In this document: positions 35,541 to 44,590 of the stretch, one piece after another
Layout of the letters: the number at the start of each line of letters is the position of its first letter
Position numbering within the stretch: position 1 is the stretch's first letter
Assembly: GCF_000478175.1 (NCBI RefSeq)
Contig: NZ_KI515775.1
Coordinates: 137,797 to 201,796, forward strand
From: Corynebacterium sp. KPL1814
GTDB lineage: Bacteria > Actinomycetota > Actinomycetes > Mycobacteriales > Mycobacteriaceae
Direction of reading: 5' to 3'
Length of the DNA: 64,000 bases
Translations under genes and position numbers: made by a program
The notes under the pieces: model-generated
Database searches by the model: none
Told to the model about the DNA's origin: nothing
Seen by the model: only the letters and a program-made list of their open reading frames with translations

Positions 35541-36311
35541 GTGACATTCCTCAAGCGGCTGATGTACCCCTTGTATGAAGCACGACTTGTGCGGCTTATC
35601 AAGGGCAGACCGCAGCCGAAGCACGTGGCGATCATGGCTGACGGCAACCGCCGCTGGGCACGGGAAGCCGGGTTTACGGATATTAGCCACGGCCACCGCC
35701 AGGGTGCGAAGAAAATTGGAGAGATGATCGCGTGGTGCCGTGATACCGATATTGAAGTAGTCACCATCTACCTCTTATCCACGGAGAACTTGAAGCGCAG
35801 TCAGCAGGAAGTGCAGCTGCTTTTTGACATCATCTCTGATGTGGTCACGCATCTGTCCCAGGGGGATCTGGATTGCCAGGTGCGCCTTGTGGGTAACTTA
35901 GATTTATTGCCCGCGCCGGTAACCCAGCGCATGGTTGACGCCGCCGAGGAAACCAAGGATAACCAGGGCGTCATCGTCAATGTGGCCGTGGGCTACGGTG
36001 GGCGCCAAGAAATCGTCGATGCCGTACAGAAGCTGGTGCGCAGCGAAGCCGAAAAGGGCACTAGCGCAGCCGAGATGGCGGACCGAGTCACCGCGGATTC
36101 GATTACGGAACACCTCTATACCAAGGGCCTGCCGGACCCGGACTTGGTGATTCGCACCTCCGGTGAGCAGCGCCTTTCCGGATTCCTCCTGTGGCAAGCA
36201 GCCTATTCAGAAATCTGGTTCACCGATACCTATTGGCCGGCATTCCGGAAGGTAGATTTCCTGCGCGCGCTGCGTGATTATTCGCAGCGTTCGCGCCGCT
36301 TTGGCAAGTAG
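35541..36311 (+). CDS. Z-isoprenyl diphosphate synthase (UppS-like, short-chain type)
   Basis: A cis-prenyltransferase of 256 residues with the catalytic P-loop IMADGNRRWAR (about 31-41) and the C-terminal RTSGEQRLSGFLLWQAAYSE active-site motif. In mycobacteria the mca-linked enzyme (Rv1086 type) makes omega,E,Z-farnesyl diphosphate, the starter for decaprenyl phosphate, the lipid carrier for arabinan and peptidoglycan. That role is inferred from the conserved context and from sequence class. Start GTG 35541. The minus-strand coaA gene converges on it, with a 3-bp gap. Confidence 0.9.
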   Translation: MTFLKRLMYPLYEARLVRLIKGRPQPKHVAIMADGNRRWAREAGFTDISHGHRQGAKKIGEMIAWCRDTDIEVVTIYLLSTENLKRSQQEVQLLFDIISDVVTHLSQGDLDCQVRLVGNLDLLPAPVTQRMVDAAEETKDNQGVIVNVAVGYGGRQEIVDAVQKLVRSEAEKGTSAAEMADRVTADSITEHLYTKGLPDPDLVIRTSGEQRLSGFLLWQAAYSEIWFTDTYWPAFRKVDFLRALRDYSQRSRRFGK

Positions 36312-36314
36312 CAG

Positions 36315-37241
36315 CTAGATTTTTCGCATGCGGACCTGTTCCACCAGGTGATGCGACCCCTTCTTCAACACCAGCGATGCGCGCACGCGGGTGGGCAAGA
36401 TATTTTCCACCAGGTTCGGCAGGTTAATGGATTGCCAAATCTCGCGGGCTTGGGCGCGCGCCTGCTCGTCGTCCATATCTGCGTAGGCAGCGAAGTGGGC
36501 ATTGGGCCGGCGGAATTCGGTGTGGCGCAGCGTGAGGAAGCGATCGATATACCACTGTTCGATATCGTCCGTTCGGGCATCGACGTAGACGGAGAAGTCA
36601 AATAGATCCGCGATGGTTAAGGTGGGGCTGGTCTGGAGGACGTTGAGGCCTTCCAGAATCAAGATATCCGGCTGGTTGACCTCTTGATAGCGATCTTTGA
36701 CGATGTCATAGGTGATGTGCGAGTACAGCGGCGCTTTGACTAGGGGTTTTCCTGATTTGACGTCGGTAACAAAGCGCATAAGTGCGCGGCGGTCGTAGGA
36801 TTCGGGGAAACCCTTGCGCTTCATCAAACCGCGGTCTTTAAGCGTCTGGGTGGGAAAGAGGAATCCATCCGTAGTCACCAGATCCACCTTCGGGTGGGAG
36901 TCCCAGCGCTGAAGAAGCACTTGGAGGAGGCGAGCGGTGGTGGATTTACCCACGGCCACGGAACCGCCGACGCCGATGACGAAGGGTACGTGCGTGGGTG
37001 GGTTGCCCAAGAAGGCCTCGGTGGCGGCGGTGAGTTGTTGCCGGGCGGTGACCTGCATGTGGATAAGGCGGGAGAGGGGGAGGTAGACATCTGCGACCTC
37101 GTCCAAATCAATGCGGTCGCCGATGCCCCGTAGTTCTTCTAGCTCGTTTTCTGTCAGCACCTGTGGCATGGATTTGCGGAGTTCACGCCAGGTTTCACGG
37201 TCAAAGTCGAGGTAGGGGCTTGAATCCAAGTTGCGCGCCAT
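36315..37241 (-). CDS. coaA: Type I pantothenate kinase
   Basis: Phosphorylates pantothenate, the first and regulated step of coenzyme A synthesis. The 308-residue enzyme has the Walker A motif [15 protein letters not shown] (about 93-107), the VTTDGFLFP region and the conserved ILEGLNVLQ segment. Length and motif set are those of the E. coli-type bacterial CoaA. ATG 37241 is unambiguous. It is monocistronic, convergent with the prenyltransferase gene and divergent from glyA. Confidence 0.95.
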   Translation of the reverse strand: MARNLDSSPYLDFDRETWRELRKSMPQVLTENELEELRGIGDRIDLDEVADVYLPLSRLIHMQVTARQQLTAATEAFLGNPPTHVPFVIGVGGSVAVGKSTTARLLQVLLQRWDSHPKVDLVTTDGFLFPTQTLKDRGLMKRKGFPESYDRRALMRFVTDVKSGKPLVKAPLYSHITYDIVKDRYQEVNQPDILILEGLNVLQTSPTLTIADLFDFSVYVDARTDDIEQWYIDRFLTLRHTEFRRPNAHFAAYADMDDEQARAQAREIWQSINLPNLVENILPTRVRASLVLKKGSHHLVEQVRMRKI

Positions 37242-37360
37242 AGCCTAATTGTCGCACGCGGTGATAAGGGGATGAAAAATTTGCCCCCTGTAAGGTAGCC
37301 GAAAGGTTATGATATGTAATGGCTCATACTGCTTCCTACCGAGAAGAGGACTAGTCTTAT

Positions 37361-38644
37361 ATGGCTTCTTTTAATACTGACCTGCGCGACCTTGACCCGG
37401 ATGTTTTCGGCGCTATCCAGGGAGAAATTTCCCGCCAGCGCGAGACTCTGGAAATGATCGCTTCTGAGAACTTCGTGCCGCGCGCCGTCCTGCAGGCACA
37501 GGGTTCTGTCCTGACCAATAAGTACGCCGAGGGCTACCCGGGGCGTCGTTACTACGGCGGCTGTGAGCACGTCGATGTCGTTGAGGATCTGGCCCGCGAC
37601 CGTGCGAAGGCGCTCTTCAATGCGGAATTTGCTAACGTGCAGCCGCACTCTGGCGCGCAGGCCAATGCCGCAGTCCTGTCCAGCATCGCGGAGCCGGGCG
37701 ATAAGATCCTCGGCTTGTCCTTGGCCCACGGTGGGCACTTGACCCACGGTATGAAGTTGAACTTCTCCGGTAAGCTTTACGATGTCGCAGCTTATGGCGT
37801 AGACCCAGAGACCATGCGCGTGGATATGGATAAGCTGCGTGAGCAGGCGCTGAAGGAGAAGCCAAAGGTTATTATCGGCGGTTGGTCCGCCTACCCGCGC
37901 ACCCTGGATTTCGCGGCATTCCGCGAGATAGCCGATGAGGTGGGCGCTTACCTGTGGGTAGATATGGCCCACTTCGCGGGTCTGGTTGCCGCAGGCCTGC
38001 ACCCGAACCCAGTCGAGCACGCCGATATCGTCTCCACCACCGTGCACAAGACCTTGGGTGGTCCACGCTCCGGCATGATCTTGGCCAAGCAGGAGTACGC
38101 AAAGAAGCTGAACTCCAATGTCTTCCCCGGCCAGCAGGGTGGACCGCTGATGCACGCGGTGGCGGCAAAGGCCATTTCCATGAAGATTGCGGCCAGCGAG
38201 GAATTCAAGGAGCGCCAGGAGCGCACCCTCGAGGGTGCCCGCATTCTGGCCGATCGCCTTTTGGCGGAAGATACGCGGGCAGCTGGCGTCGACGTCGTCT
38301 CCGGCGGCACCGATGTCCACCTCGTCCTGGCGGATCTGCGCAATTCGCAGCTCGATGGTCAGCAGGCAGAAGACCTCTTGCACCAGGTAGGAATCACGGT
38401 CAACCGCAATGCGGTCCCGAACGATCCTCGTCCGCCGATGGTCACCTCGGGCCTGCGCATCGGCACCTCCGCCCTGGCCACCCGTGGCCTTGATGCGGAA
38501 GCCTTCACCGAGGTTGCCGATGTCATCGGTACCGCTTTGGCACAGGGTAATAACGCCGATGTCGAGGCCCTTCGCCGGCGCGTCGATAAGATTGCCGAGC
38601 ACTACCCGCTGTATGAAGGCCTCGAGGACTGGAAGCTAGTTTAG
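37361..38644 (+). CDS. glyA: Serine hydroxymethyltransferase
   Basis: Converts serine and tetrahydrofolate to glycine and 5,10-methylene-THF, the main one-carbon source. The 427-residue PLP enzyme has the PLP lysine in [15 protein letters not shown] (about 230-244), the N-terminal [10 protein letters not shown] block and the C-terminal [14 protein letters not shown] 37361 is followed by [14 protein letters not shown]. Its stop TAG overlaps, tail to tail, the stop of the minus-strand DUF5997 gene. No riboswitch-like leader is seen in the 119 bp upstream. Confidence 0.97.
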   Translation: MASFNTDLRDLDPDVFGAIQGEISRQRETLEMIASENFVPRAVLQAQGSVLTNKYAEGYPGRRYYGGCEHVDVVEDLARDRAKALFNAEFANVQPHSGAQANAAVLSSIAEPGDKILGLSLAHGGHLTHGMKLNFSGKLYDVAAYGVDPETMRVDMDKLREQALKEKPKVIIGGWSAYPRTLDFAAFREIADEVGAYLWVDMAHFAGLVAAGLHPNPVEHADIVSTTVHKTLGGPRSGMILAKQEYAKKLNSNVFPGQQGGPLMHAVAAKAISMKIAASEEFKERQERTLEGARILADRLLAEDTRAAGVDVVSGGTDVHLVLADLRNSQLDGQQAEDLLHQVGITVNRNAVPNDPRPPMVTSGLRIGTSALATRGLDAEAFTEVADVIGTALAQGNNADVEALRRRVDKIAEHYPLYEGLEDWKLV

Positions 38645-39033
38645 TCCTTATCCTCTGCGGCGTCCTCGTGGACGTCGTGGCCGCGAGCCTGCGCCAGCGT
38701 GGCGCGGGCTTGCTGCAGCCACTCAGGCTGCTTTTCTAAAAGCTCGCTGATCTCAGAGGTGGTCAGCGGCTTATCCATATCATTTTTCTTTAATGCGGTG
38801 ACAGAAATACCCAGCTTGTGGGCAACTTCCTGCCGGGGGTGGGGGCCTTCGCGGCGCAGCGTTTGCAGCCACTGCGGGGGATTGTGCTGCAATTCGCGCA
38901 GTTCTTCGTGGCTTACTGCGCTATTTTGAAATTCCTCGGGCGCGGCGGGCAGGTAGATATTCAGCTTCTTAGCGGCGGTCTGCGCGCGCATCGCGGTACC
39001 GGACGGTTGCTGTTGGTTATGTTGTTCACTCAC
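38641..39033 (-). CDS. DUF5997 family protein (small, helix-turn-helix-like)
   Basis: The 130-residue protein has an alpha-helical core: [17 protein letters not shown], then [20 protein letters not shown] (about 64-83), which reads like a helix-turn-helix, and an acidic C-terminus. It matches the actinobacterial DUF5997 family by pattern. It is divergent, with 35 bp between starts, from a gene that encodes a LysR-type effector domain lacking a DNA-binding domain. That makes a shared regulatory function plausible but unproven. Confidence 0.75.
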   Translation of the reverse strand: MSEQHNQQQPSGTAMRAQTAAKKLNIYLPAAPEEFQNSAVSHEELRELQHNPPQWLQTLRREGPHPRQEVAHKLGISVTALKKNDMDKPLTTSEISELLEKQPEWLQQARATLAQARGHDVHEDAAEDKD

Positions 39034-39068
39034 GGTTTAACCGTAGCACTTTCAGTAGACTGTGCTCC

Positions 39069-39743
39069 ATGCTGCGCTTAGCCTTTGTCACCGGTACACA
39101 ACCTGGAAAATGGTTTCAGAGATTTCAGGACAATACCGCGCACGGCGGTTTATCTACCGTCGATGCGGATGACAGCATGGCGCAATTGCTCGCCGGCCAC
39201 GCGGATCTGGCGCTGACCCGCCTGCCGGATGCGCGCGTGGATGACTCCTTCCACGTGGTCCGCCTTTATGAGGAGGCCCCCGGCATCGCGGTTCCAAAAG
39301 ACTCCGTCTATGCGGAGGTGGGTGAGGAGCTGGCGCTTGCCGATGTCTCCGATGAACACCTCAACTACCGCCTCACCGATGCCGGTGAGGTCGATATCGC
39401 CGCCGTACGCGAAGCCCTGCAGGTGGTCGCAGCCAATGTGGGAATCGCTATTGCACCGCTGCCGCTGCTAAAAATCCTCAGCAAGAAACAGGTAGTCCCG
39501 CTCGCTCTGAAGGGCAGCGACGTGCCGATTACCGAAATCGCGTTGGTCTGGAGAAAGGCAGAGGATAGTGAGGCCATTCAGGATTTTGTGGGCATCGCTA
39601 AGGGCCGCACTGCCCGTTCCTCTAGGCAGGAAAAGCCGAAACGAACGGCTCGCGAAAAGGCTAAAGCTAAACAGTCTCGGAAGATTGTTAACAATCCGTT
39701 ACAGAAACAAAAGAAGCGCCCTAAGCAGCGCAAACGGCGGTGA
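39069..39743 (+). CDS. LysR-type substrate-binding domain protein without HTH
   Basis: The 224-residue protein starts directly in the effector-binding fold of LysR regulators (LRLAFVTGTQPGKWFQRF, then ADLALTRLPDARVD and the GIAIAPLPLLKIL segment). The usual 60-residue N-terminal helix-turn-helix is absent. The C-terminus (about 190-224) is very basic (KPKRTAREKAKAKQSRK), which could contact nucleic acid. The start ATG 39069 cannot be moved upstream because of the divergent DUF5997 gene, so the loss is real. Function: perhaps a co-regulator or a binding protein. Confidence 0.75.
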   Translation: MLRLAFVTGTQPGKWFQRFQDNTAHGGLSTVDADDSMAQLLAGHADLALTRLPDARVDDSFHVVRLYEEAPGIAVPKDSVYAEVGEELALADVSDEHLNYRLTDAGEVDIAAVREALQVVAANVGIAIAPLPLLKILSKKQVVPLALKGSDVPITEIALVWRKAEDSEAIQDFVGIAKGRTARSSRQEKPKRTAREKAKAKQSRKIVNNPLQKQKKRPKQRKRR

Positions 39744-39890
39744 ACTGAAAGCTGATCTGCGCTATTCTCGGTGCACACAGTGGCACGATAGTGCAGTTCG
39801 CGTATACGGTTGGCTGCGCTCGCCACAATGGCGGCTGAAAACTACAGTGAACTAATTTTTCGGCTGAAAAATCGAAAGGTAGATCTAGAA

Positions 39891-40490
39891 ATGCGCAAGA
39901 TGACTCGTCGTATTGCAGGTGGCTTCGCGGCCGCAACCCTTTCCGTTGCACTCGTTGCATGCTCGGACGCAGAGGATGCCGCCGATGACGCCAAGGATAC
40001 CGCTGGCTCTGTAGCCGCAGACGCCTCGGATTCTGCCGGCTCTGCCGCATCCGATGCCACCGACGCCGCAGGTTCCGCCGCTGCAGAGGCAACCGGCTCC
40101 AAGGACGAAAATGGAGAGGGCGGTACCCAGACCATCACCACCGCTGGCGGCGAGGAAGAAGTTCCCGCTGACCTTGCAACCGCCATCGAGGAAAAGCGGG
40201 CAGAGTGGGGCGACGTGCAGAACGTAGAGTCCTCTGATAAGGGCACCCTGGCTACCTTCGAGGGCGGCAAGTACTTGGCCTACTCTGAGGAGACTGGTGC
40301 ACAGCCGGTCATCGGCAAGATTGCTGAAACCTGGGTAAACGAGGGCGGCCTCGACTCCTCCGTTGGCCTGCCTACCAACCCTGAGGCTGACGCAACCGAC
40401 GCAAAAGGCTGGACCCAGGAGTTTAGCAACGGCAGCATCTCCTGGACGCAGGGTGAAGACGGCCAATTCAAGGCTGATGTCGAGGCCTAA
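39891..40490 (+). CDS. LGFP-repeat lipoprotein
   Basis: From ATG 39891 (199 residues): lipoprotein signal with the lipobox VALVAC, then an Ala/Asp/Ser-rich, weakly repetitive segment (about 25-70, e.g. DASDSAGSAASDATDAAGSA). A C-terminal domain follows with LGFP-type elements (VGLPTNPEADAT, WTQEFSNGSISW). LGFP repeats occur in corynebacterial envelope proteins, including mycolyltransferases, and may bind the cell wall. GAAAGG lies about 11 nt upstream of the start. A terminator follows. Confidence 0.8.
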   Translation: MRKMTRRIAGGFAAATLSVALVACSDAEDAADDAKDTAGSVAADASDSAGSAASDATDAAGSAAAEATGSKDENGEGGTQTITTAGGEEEVPADLATAIEEKRAEWGDVQNVESSDKGTLATFEGGKYLAYSEETGAQPVIGKIAETWVNEGGLDSSVGLPTNPEADATDAKGWTQEFSNGSISWTQGEDGQFKADVEA

Positions 40491-40542
40491 AGGCTGAACT
40501 CGGCGCTTGCCCACGCGGTACGCCGATCACCTCTCATCACTT

Positions 40543-40580
40543 TCCCTGCGGGTTTTCCCGCAGGGATTTGTCGTTTTCTT
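40543..40580 (+). terminator. Terminator after LGFP lipoprotein gene
   Basis: Perfect 10-bp stem TCCCTGCGGG/CCCGCAGGGA (40543-40552 with 40557-40566), loop TTTT, followed by TTTGTCGTTTTC. Confidence 0.9.
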
Positions 40581-40724
40581 AAAGTTCATCTTCCACCCAT
40601 GTGATTTCAACCTTGGGTGCTTAGGTTGGGTGGCAGCCCCCAAGAGATCGCAGCATCAGCGGTCCGGGGGATAGACAAGGAAGAACAGCTTTCTACCGTT
40701 TCACAAAGGAAGATTCCTGCCACC

Positions 40725-42089
40725 ATGACTCGCCCCTCTGTACTTTCTACTCCACTAGGCACCACCGATAATGACGTCGCCACCAAGACCTATGTTCTCG
40801 ATACTTCGGTCTTATTATCTGACCCGTGGGCATTGCGAAAATTCGCTGAACACGAGGTCGTCCTTCCCGTCGTGGTTATCTCTGAATTAGAAGGAAAACG
40901 TCATCACCCGGAGCTTGGCTGGTTCGCCCGCCAAGCTCTTCGCTTTTTGGAAGAGCTGCGCGCTACCTATGAGGCGCTCGACCAACCCGTTCCGGTCAAC
41001 GTGGCTGGCGGTACCTTGCGGGTAGAACTCAACCACCAAGACCAGTCGCTCTTGCCGGCCGCATTCCGCGGGCCGGAAGGGGATCATCGCATCTTGGCCT
41101 GCGCCTTGAACCTGGCGCACGAAGGCAAGGACACGGTCCTAGTTACCAAGGATGTGCCGCTGCGCGTCAAGGCCGGCGCCGTGGGCGTGCAGGCCGATGA
41201 ATATCACGCCCAGGACGTCATTTTGACCGGGTATTCCGGAATGGCTACCGCTTATACCACCGCAGATGTCATCGACGCGCTCTACAGCGATGGGGAAGTG
41301 CTGCTAGACGGGGCTGTGACGGACGATGACACCCCAGTGGAAGACTTGCCGGTGCACTGCGGCATCACCTTGGTTGCCGGCGCGCAATCTGCCCTGGGCC
41401 GCATTATGCCGGACGGGGCGGTGCGTTTGGTGCGCGGTGATCGCAATGCCTTTGGCGTGCAGGGGCGTTCGGCGGAACAGCGCATCGCCCTTGATCTCCT
41501 GTTGGACCCAGAGGTTGGCATCATGTCCATCGGCGGTAGGGCAGGCACCGGCAAATCCGCGCTGGCCTTATGCGCCGGCTTGGAGGCGGTCTTAGAGCGC
41601 GGTGAGCACCGCCGCATTGTGGTCTTCCGGCCCATGTATGCCGTCGGCGGTCAGTCGCTGGGGTACCTGCCGGGCTCTGAGTCAGAGAAGATGAACCCAT
41701 GGGCCCAAGCGGTCTATGACACCTTGGAAGGCCTAGTTTCTGACAACGTCCTGGAAGAGATTCACGAGCGTGGACTCATCGAGGTCCTGCCGCTGACCCA
41801 TATCCGTGGCCGGTCCTTGCACGATGCCTTCGTCATCGTGGACGAGGCGCAGTCATTGGAGCGCAACGTCTTGCTCACCGTGCTCTCGCGCTTGGGCGAA
41901 GGCTCGCGAGTAGTGCTCACTCACGACGTTGCCCAGCGCGATAACCTGCGGGTGGGCCGCCACGATGGGGTACAGGCGGTCATCGAAAAGCTTAAGGGTC
42001 ACGAGCTCTTCTCGCACATTACCCTTAAGCGATCGGAGCGCTCCGCCATTGCGGAACTCGTAACCGATCTATTAGAAGGCAACGACTAA
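40725..42089 (+). CDS. PIN-PhoH fusion ATPase (PhoH2 type)
   Basis: The 455-residue protein fuses an N-terminal PIN nuclease domain ([13 protein letters not shown], residues about 20-32, with the acidic residues DHRILA later) to a PhoH-type ATPase (Walker [10 protein letters not shown], Walker [11 protein letters not shown]). Such proteins (PhoH2) are RNA helicase/nucleases in mycobacteria, and some are phosphate-starvation regulated. I chose ATG 40725 (AAAGGAAG 14 nt upstream, a long spacing); a longer in-frame start at 40617 has no support. A leader of about 150 bp, with no hairpin of a known class, separates it from the previous terminator. Confidence 0.85.
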   Translation: MTRPSVLSTPLGTTDNDVATKTYVLDTSVLLSDPWALRKFAEHEVVLPVVVISELEGKRHHPELGWFARQALRFLEELRATYEALDQPVPVNVAGGTLRVELNHQDQSLLPAAFRGPEGDHRILACALNLAHEGKDTVLVTKDVPLRVKAGAVGVQADEYHAQDVILTGYSGMATAYTTADVIDALYSDGEVLLDGAVTDDDTPVEDLPVHCGITLVAGAQSALGRIMPDGAVRLVRGDRNAFGVQGRSAEQRIALDLLLDPEVGIMSIGGRAGTGKSALALCAGLEAVLERGEHRRIVVFRPMYAVGGQSLGYLPGSESEKMNPWAQAVYDTLEGLVSDNVLEEIHERGLIEVLPLTHIRGRSLHDAFVIVDEAQSLERNVLLTVLSRLGEGSRVVLTHDVAQRDNLRVGRHDGVQAVIEKLKGHELFSHITLKRSERSAIAELVTDLLEGND

Positions 42090-42170
42090 GCGAAGGGCTG
42101 GATGAATGCTATTCGCAGACAGCGAATTTAATGAAATCTATATGGCAAAAATTATCCAAGACCAGTAATA

Positions 42171-42749
42171 ATGGTGCCTATGAGCGAGAACGCCAAGCAG
42201 ACTTCTGCGGACGATAAGAAAAAGGATTTCCGTATTCGGCCCTTCACTTCGGCCGATTACCCGCAGATGCGGGACATCTACGAGCAGGGCCTACAAACCG
42301 GCCATGCTACCTATGAAACCCGATCCTTGACCTACGAAGAATTTACGAGCTCCAAGATCATGGCCTCGGTGCACGTAGCCGTTGAGGCAGACGACGATTC
42401 TAAGGTATTGGGGTGGGTTTCGGCCGCCCCGATTTCCTCGCGTACCGTCTTCCACGGGGTGGTAGAGGATTCCATTTACTTGGGATCTGATGCCCAAGGC
42501 CGTGGCATTGCAGGGGCCTTGCTCGATTGCCTCATTGAAGTGTGCAAGGACCTGCACAAGTGGGCCATCCACTCCTGGATCTTCCCAGAAAATGAAGGTT
42601 CTGCGGGCCTGCACAAGTCTCGCGGGTTTGAAAAGGTCGGCACCTACTCACACATGGCCAAGATGACCTATGGCGAGTTGGCCGGTCAGTGGCGCGATAC
42701 CGATGTCTACGAGCTCCTGCTTCCCAAGCCGGAGGAAAAGCACCTCTAA
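42171..42749 (+). CDS. GNAT acetyltransferase, phosphinothricin-acetyltransferase-like
   Basis: The 192-residue GNAT protein has the acetyl-CoA-binding motif LGSDAQGRGIAGALL (about 104-118) and the N-terminal IRPFTSADYPQMRDIYEQGL typical of the PAT/bar and methionine-sulfoximine acetyltransferase group. Substrate uncertain: many members acetylate L-amino acid analogues. Start ATG 42171 or 42180, with no strong ribosome binding site. It is 81 bp downstream of phoH and followed by a terminator. Confidence 0.85.
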   Translation: MVPMSENAKQTSADDKKKDFRIRPFTSADYPQMRDIYEQGLQTGHATYETRSLTYEEFTSSKIMASVHVAVEADDDSKVLGWVSAAPISSRTVFHGVVEDSIYLGSDAQGRGIAGALLDCLIEVCKDLHKWAIHSWIFPENEGSAGLHKSRGFEKVGTYSHMAKMTYGELAGQWRDTDVYELLLPKPEEKHL

Positions 42750-42772
42750 AGGCGCTGTGCCATTTAACCACG

Positions 42773-42823
42773 AAGGCCGTAGCGATGCCGGGGAGAATTA
42801 ATCATTCCGGTCGCTACGGCCTT
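42773..42823 (+). terminator. Terminator after acetyltransferase gene
   Basis: Perfect 13-bp stem AAGGCCGTAGCGA (42773-42785) with TCGCTACGGCCTT (42811-42823), 25-nt loop, T-rich tail (TCGTTGTTTTC). Confidence 0.85.
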
Positions 42824-42879
42824 TCGTTGTTTTCTACCACGCAGTGTGCGTAGGTAAAGCTTGGTGAGATACGCGGCCT

Positions 42880-42887
42880 TAGACTGC
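42880..42887. repeat. Left target site duplication of IS1249-type element
   Basis: TAGACTGC immediately before the left inverted end of the element; the identical octamer lies after the right end at 44298-44305. Confidence 0.9.
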
Positions 42888-44297
42888 GGGTTAAGTAGCA
42901 AAATGTGTGTCTGGTGGGCGTGTCGTCGGTTGGGCGCCTTTTGTCATTTCATGGGTCCTTTTCTGATTCCTATGGAGTGTGAGTATTCGGTTGGGATAGC
43001 GTTGTCGTAGAAGGCTGGTCGGCCTGTTTCCGGGTCGGCTGTGTTGTGGTCTTCTGGGGTAAGGCCTTGGACTTTGGCGAGTTGGTCTTGCCCGAAATTG
43101 CACTGCCTGGCGATCTCTAATGGGTCGTCAGGCAGTTGTGTTTGTGAATACAGGTACCATTCCAGCATTTTGCGTTGTCGTTCTCCTGTTCTTCCACGGT
43201 GAGCATCAGCGATGCGTTTGAGCGGGGCGTTAACTCCGCCTTCGAGGCTGTTTGTCGTTGCTACCCAACGCTGTGGCATAAGAGCATGTGGTGGTGGCTT
43301 AAGGTAGGTAAATAGATGTTGTTTCTGCGAAAGGTTTCGCAGTGATTTATAGGCTTGGCGAACGCGTAAATGGGTCCATTCCCACTTACGGTTGGACCTG
43401 CGGCGGTGTGTAGGGGTCAGGGTTTTCTCGGAAAGGAAGTGTTTATAGACCTGGCCGAAGTCATGCAGGTTCTTCGTCCATTCCCGTGCTTGGTCTAGGG
43501 TGCTGATTTTGGTTAATTGCAGTGCTAGGCCATAGATGGCTTTGCCGGCATCGGTGCGTGGCCGGCTGGTGGTGTATCGGCGGATTACGCGTTGGGCATG
43601 GACTAGGCAGCGCTGGATTGGTGTGTGTGGCCAGCATGTTGCGATGGCTGATTGGGCGCCGAGTCCGCCATCAAGTACGACGCATAACGGTGGCGCTATG
43701 TTTTTAAGTAATTGAATATAGGCGTCGGTGGATTCCTTTTTAGCCCAGTGCCAGGCAATGACGTGGTCATGGCTTGCTGCGACAAGCAGGCAGCCTGCCG
43801 CGGTGTAGGTGCCGTCGATGAAGATTTGGTCGTAGATTCGGTGAGGGTCCGGGGTATTAGGGATATCGATAAGCCAAAAGGGTTCAAACCGGCGGTTGAG
43901 AGTCCACCGGCTTATTCCTTGTTGCTGAGCGAGCTGGTTCAATGACGTTGTAGATACCGCGTAGCGGTAGAAGGCGCGGAAGTCCCGGGACTGGGTATGG
44001 TCAGTTCGTTGGCGCGTTAGGGAGCTTCCGCAGTTGGGGTCTTTGCATCGCCATCTGGTTTTCCCTTTGGATGTTGTGCCATTTTTCTTCATCTGCCCTG
44101 CACAAATAGGGCATCGTGGTCGGTTAGTAGTCACCGGAAAATTCAACCAGCTCACCACATACCACATGCAGGTGCCATTCCGGTGGATTGAACAAAAAGC
44201 AGGGCCGAATAAGCCCCAGAAGCTTATTCAGCTCCTATTTAAACAAGCTAACCAGCGCTTACGCTGAAACCGAGACACACTTCCTGCTACTTAACCC
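42888..44297. mobile_element. IS1249-type (IS256 group) insertion sequence, complete, 1410 bp
   Basis: Terminal inverted repeats begin GGGTTAAGTAGCA on both sides (42888 onwards and, reversed, up to 44297) and continue as GTGTGTCT after a 4-nt mismatch. Eight-bp direct repeats TAGACTGC flank it, as expected for the IS256 group. It encodes one intact transposase. The insertion falls inside the stop codon of the minus-strand DUF2316 gene. Confidence 0.93.
42944..44167 (-). CDS. IS1249 family transposase
   Basis: The 407-residue transposase is of the mutator-like (IS256-related) DDE group: an N-terminal zinc ribbon (CPICAGQMKKNG, then CKDPNCGSS, residues about 19-47), an HTH, and catalytic blocks IFIDGTYT, VVLDGGLGAQSA and TTNSLEGGVN. 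The frame is intact, so the copy may still be mobile. It was named from Corynebacterium elements; the identity to a named copy is not tested here. Confidence 0.9.
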   Translation of the reverse strand: MWYVVSWLNFPVTTNRPRCPICAGQMKKNGTTSKGKTRWRCKDPNCGSSLTRQRTDHTQSRDFRAFYRYAVSTTSLNQLAQQQGISRWTLNRRFEPFWLIDIPNTPDPHRIYDQIFIDGTYTAAGCLLVAASHDHVIAWHWAKKESTDAYIQLLKNIAPPLCVVLDGGLGAQSAIATCWPHTPIQRCLVHAQRVIRRYTTSRPRTDAGKAIYGLALQLTKISTLDQAREWTKNLHDFGQVYKHFLSEKTLTPTHRRRSNRKWEWTHLRVRQAYKSLRNLSQKQHLFTYLKPPPHALMPQRWVATTNSLEGGVNAPLKRIADAHRGRTGERQRKMLEWYLYSQTQLPDDPLEIARQCNFGQDQLAKVQGLTPEDHNTADPETGRPAFYDNAIPTEYSHSIGIRKGPMK

Positions 44298-44590
44298 TAG
44301 ACTGCGGGCACCTCCCAGCGCCCAAACCATCTCTGTGCCTGTGGACGCATGGAATCGCTCAGGCGGCTAAAGGGTGGCACGGCGATGCCTTCGCGCTCGG
44401 CCAAGGCCACGAGGTAATCGCGGGTGCGCCAAACCTCGATGGGGCTTGCCTCGATATCGAGCACCTCCGCGAGGCCGCCGGGTTGGTAGCCGAGGGCGGA
44501 CTCGATGGGGGCATCGGCAAGCGGCAGGTTATCGCGCAATGCATGCAACTCCCTGCTAGTAGCGGCGGTTTCTGCGGGGTTGAGAGACAT
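44297..44590 (-). CDS. DUF2316-type protein
   Basis: The 97-residue cytoplasmic protein shows the DUF2316 pattern: SLNPAETAATSRELHALRDN, a GYQPGGLAEVLDIE helix-turn segment, then RTRDYLVALAEREG and a C-terminal W-rich end (RWFGRWEVPAV). Function unknown; the family is often next to efflux transporters. Its ATG overlaps the MFS stop (TAATG). The IS1249-type element sits at its 3' end: the last base of its TAG stop is the terminal base of the IS. Confidence 0.75.
   Translation of the reverse strand: MSLNPAETAATSRELHALRDNLPLADAPIESALGYQPGGLAEVLDIEASPIEVWRTRDYLVALAEREGIAVPPFSRLSDSMRPQAQRWFGRWEVPAV
44298..44305. repeat. Right target site duplication of IS1249-type element
   Basis: TAGACTGC directly following the right end of the element; identical to 42880-42887. 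Confidence 0.9.
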
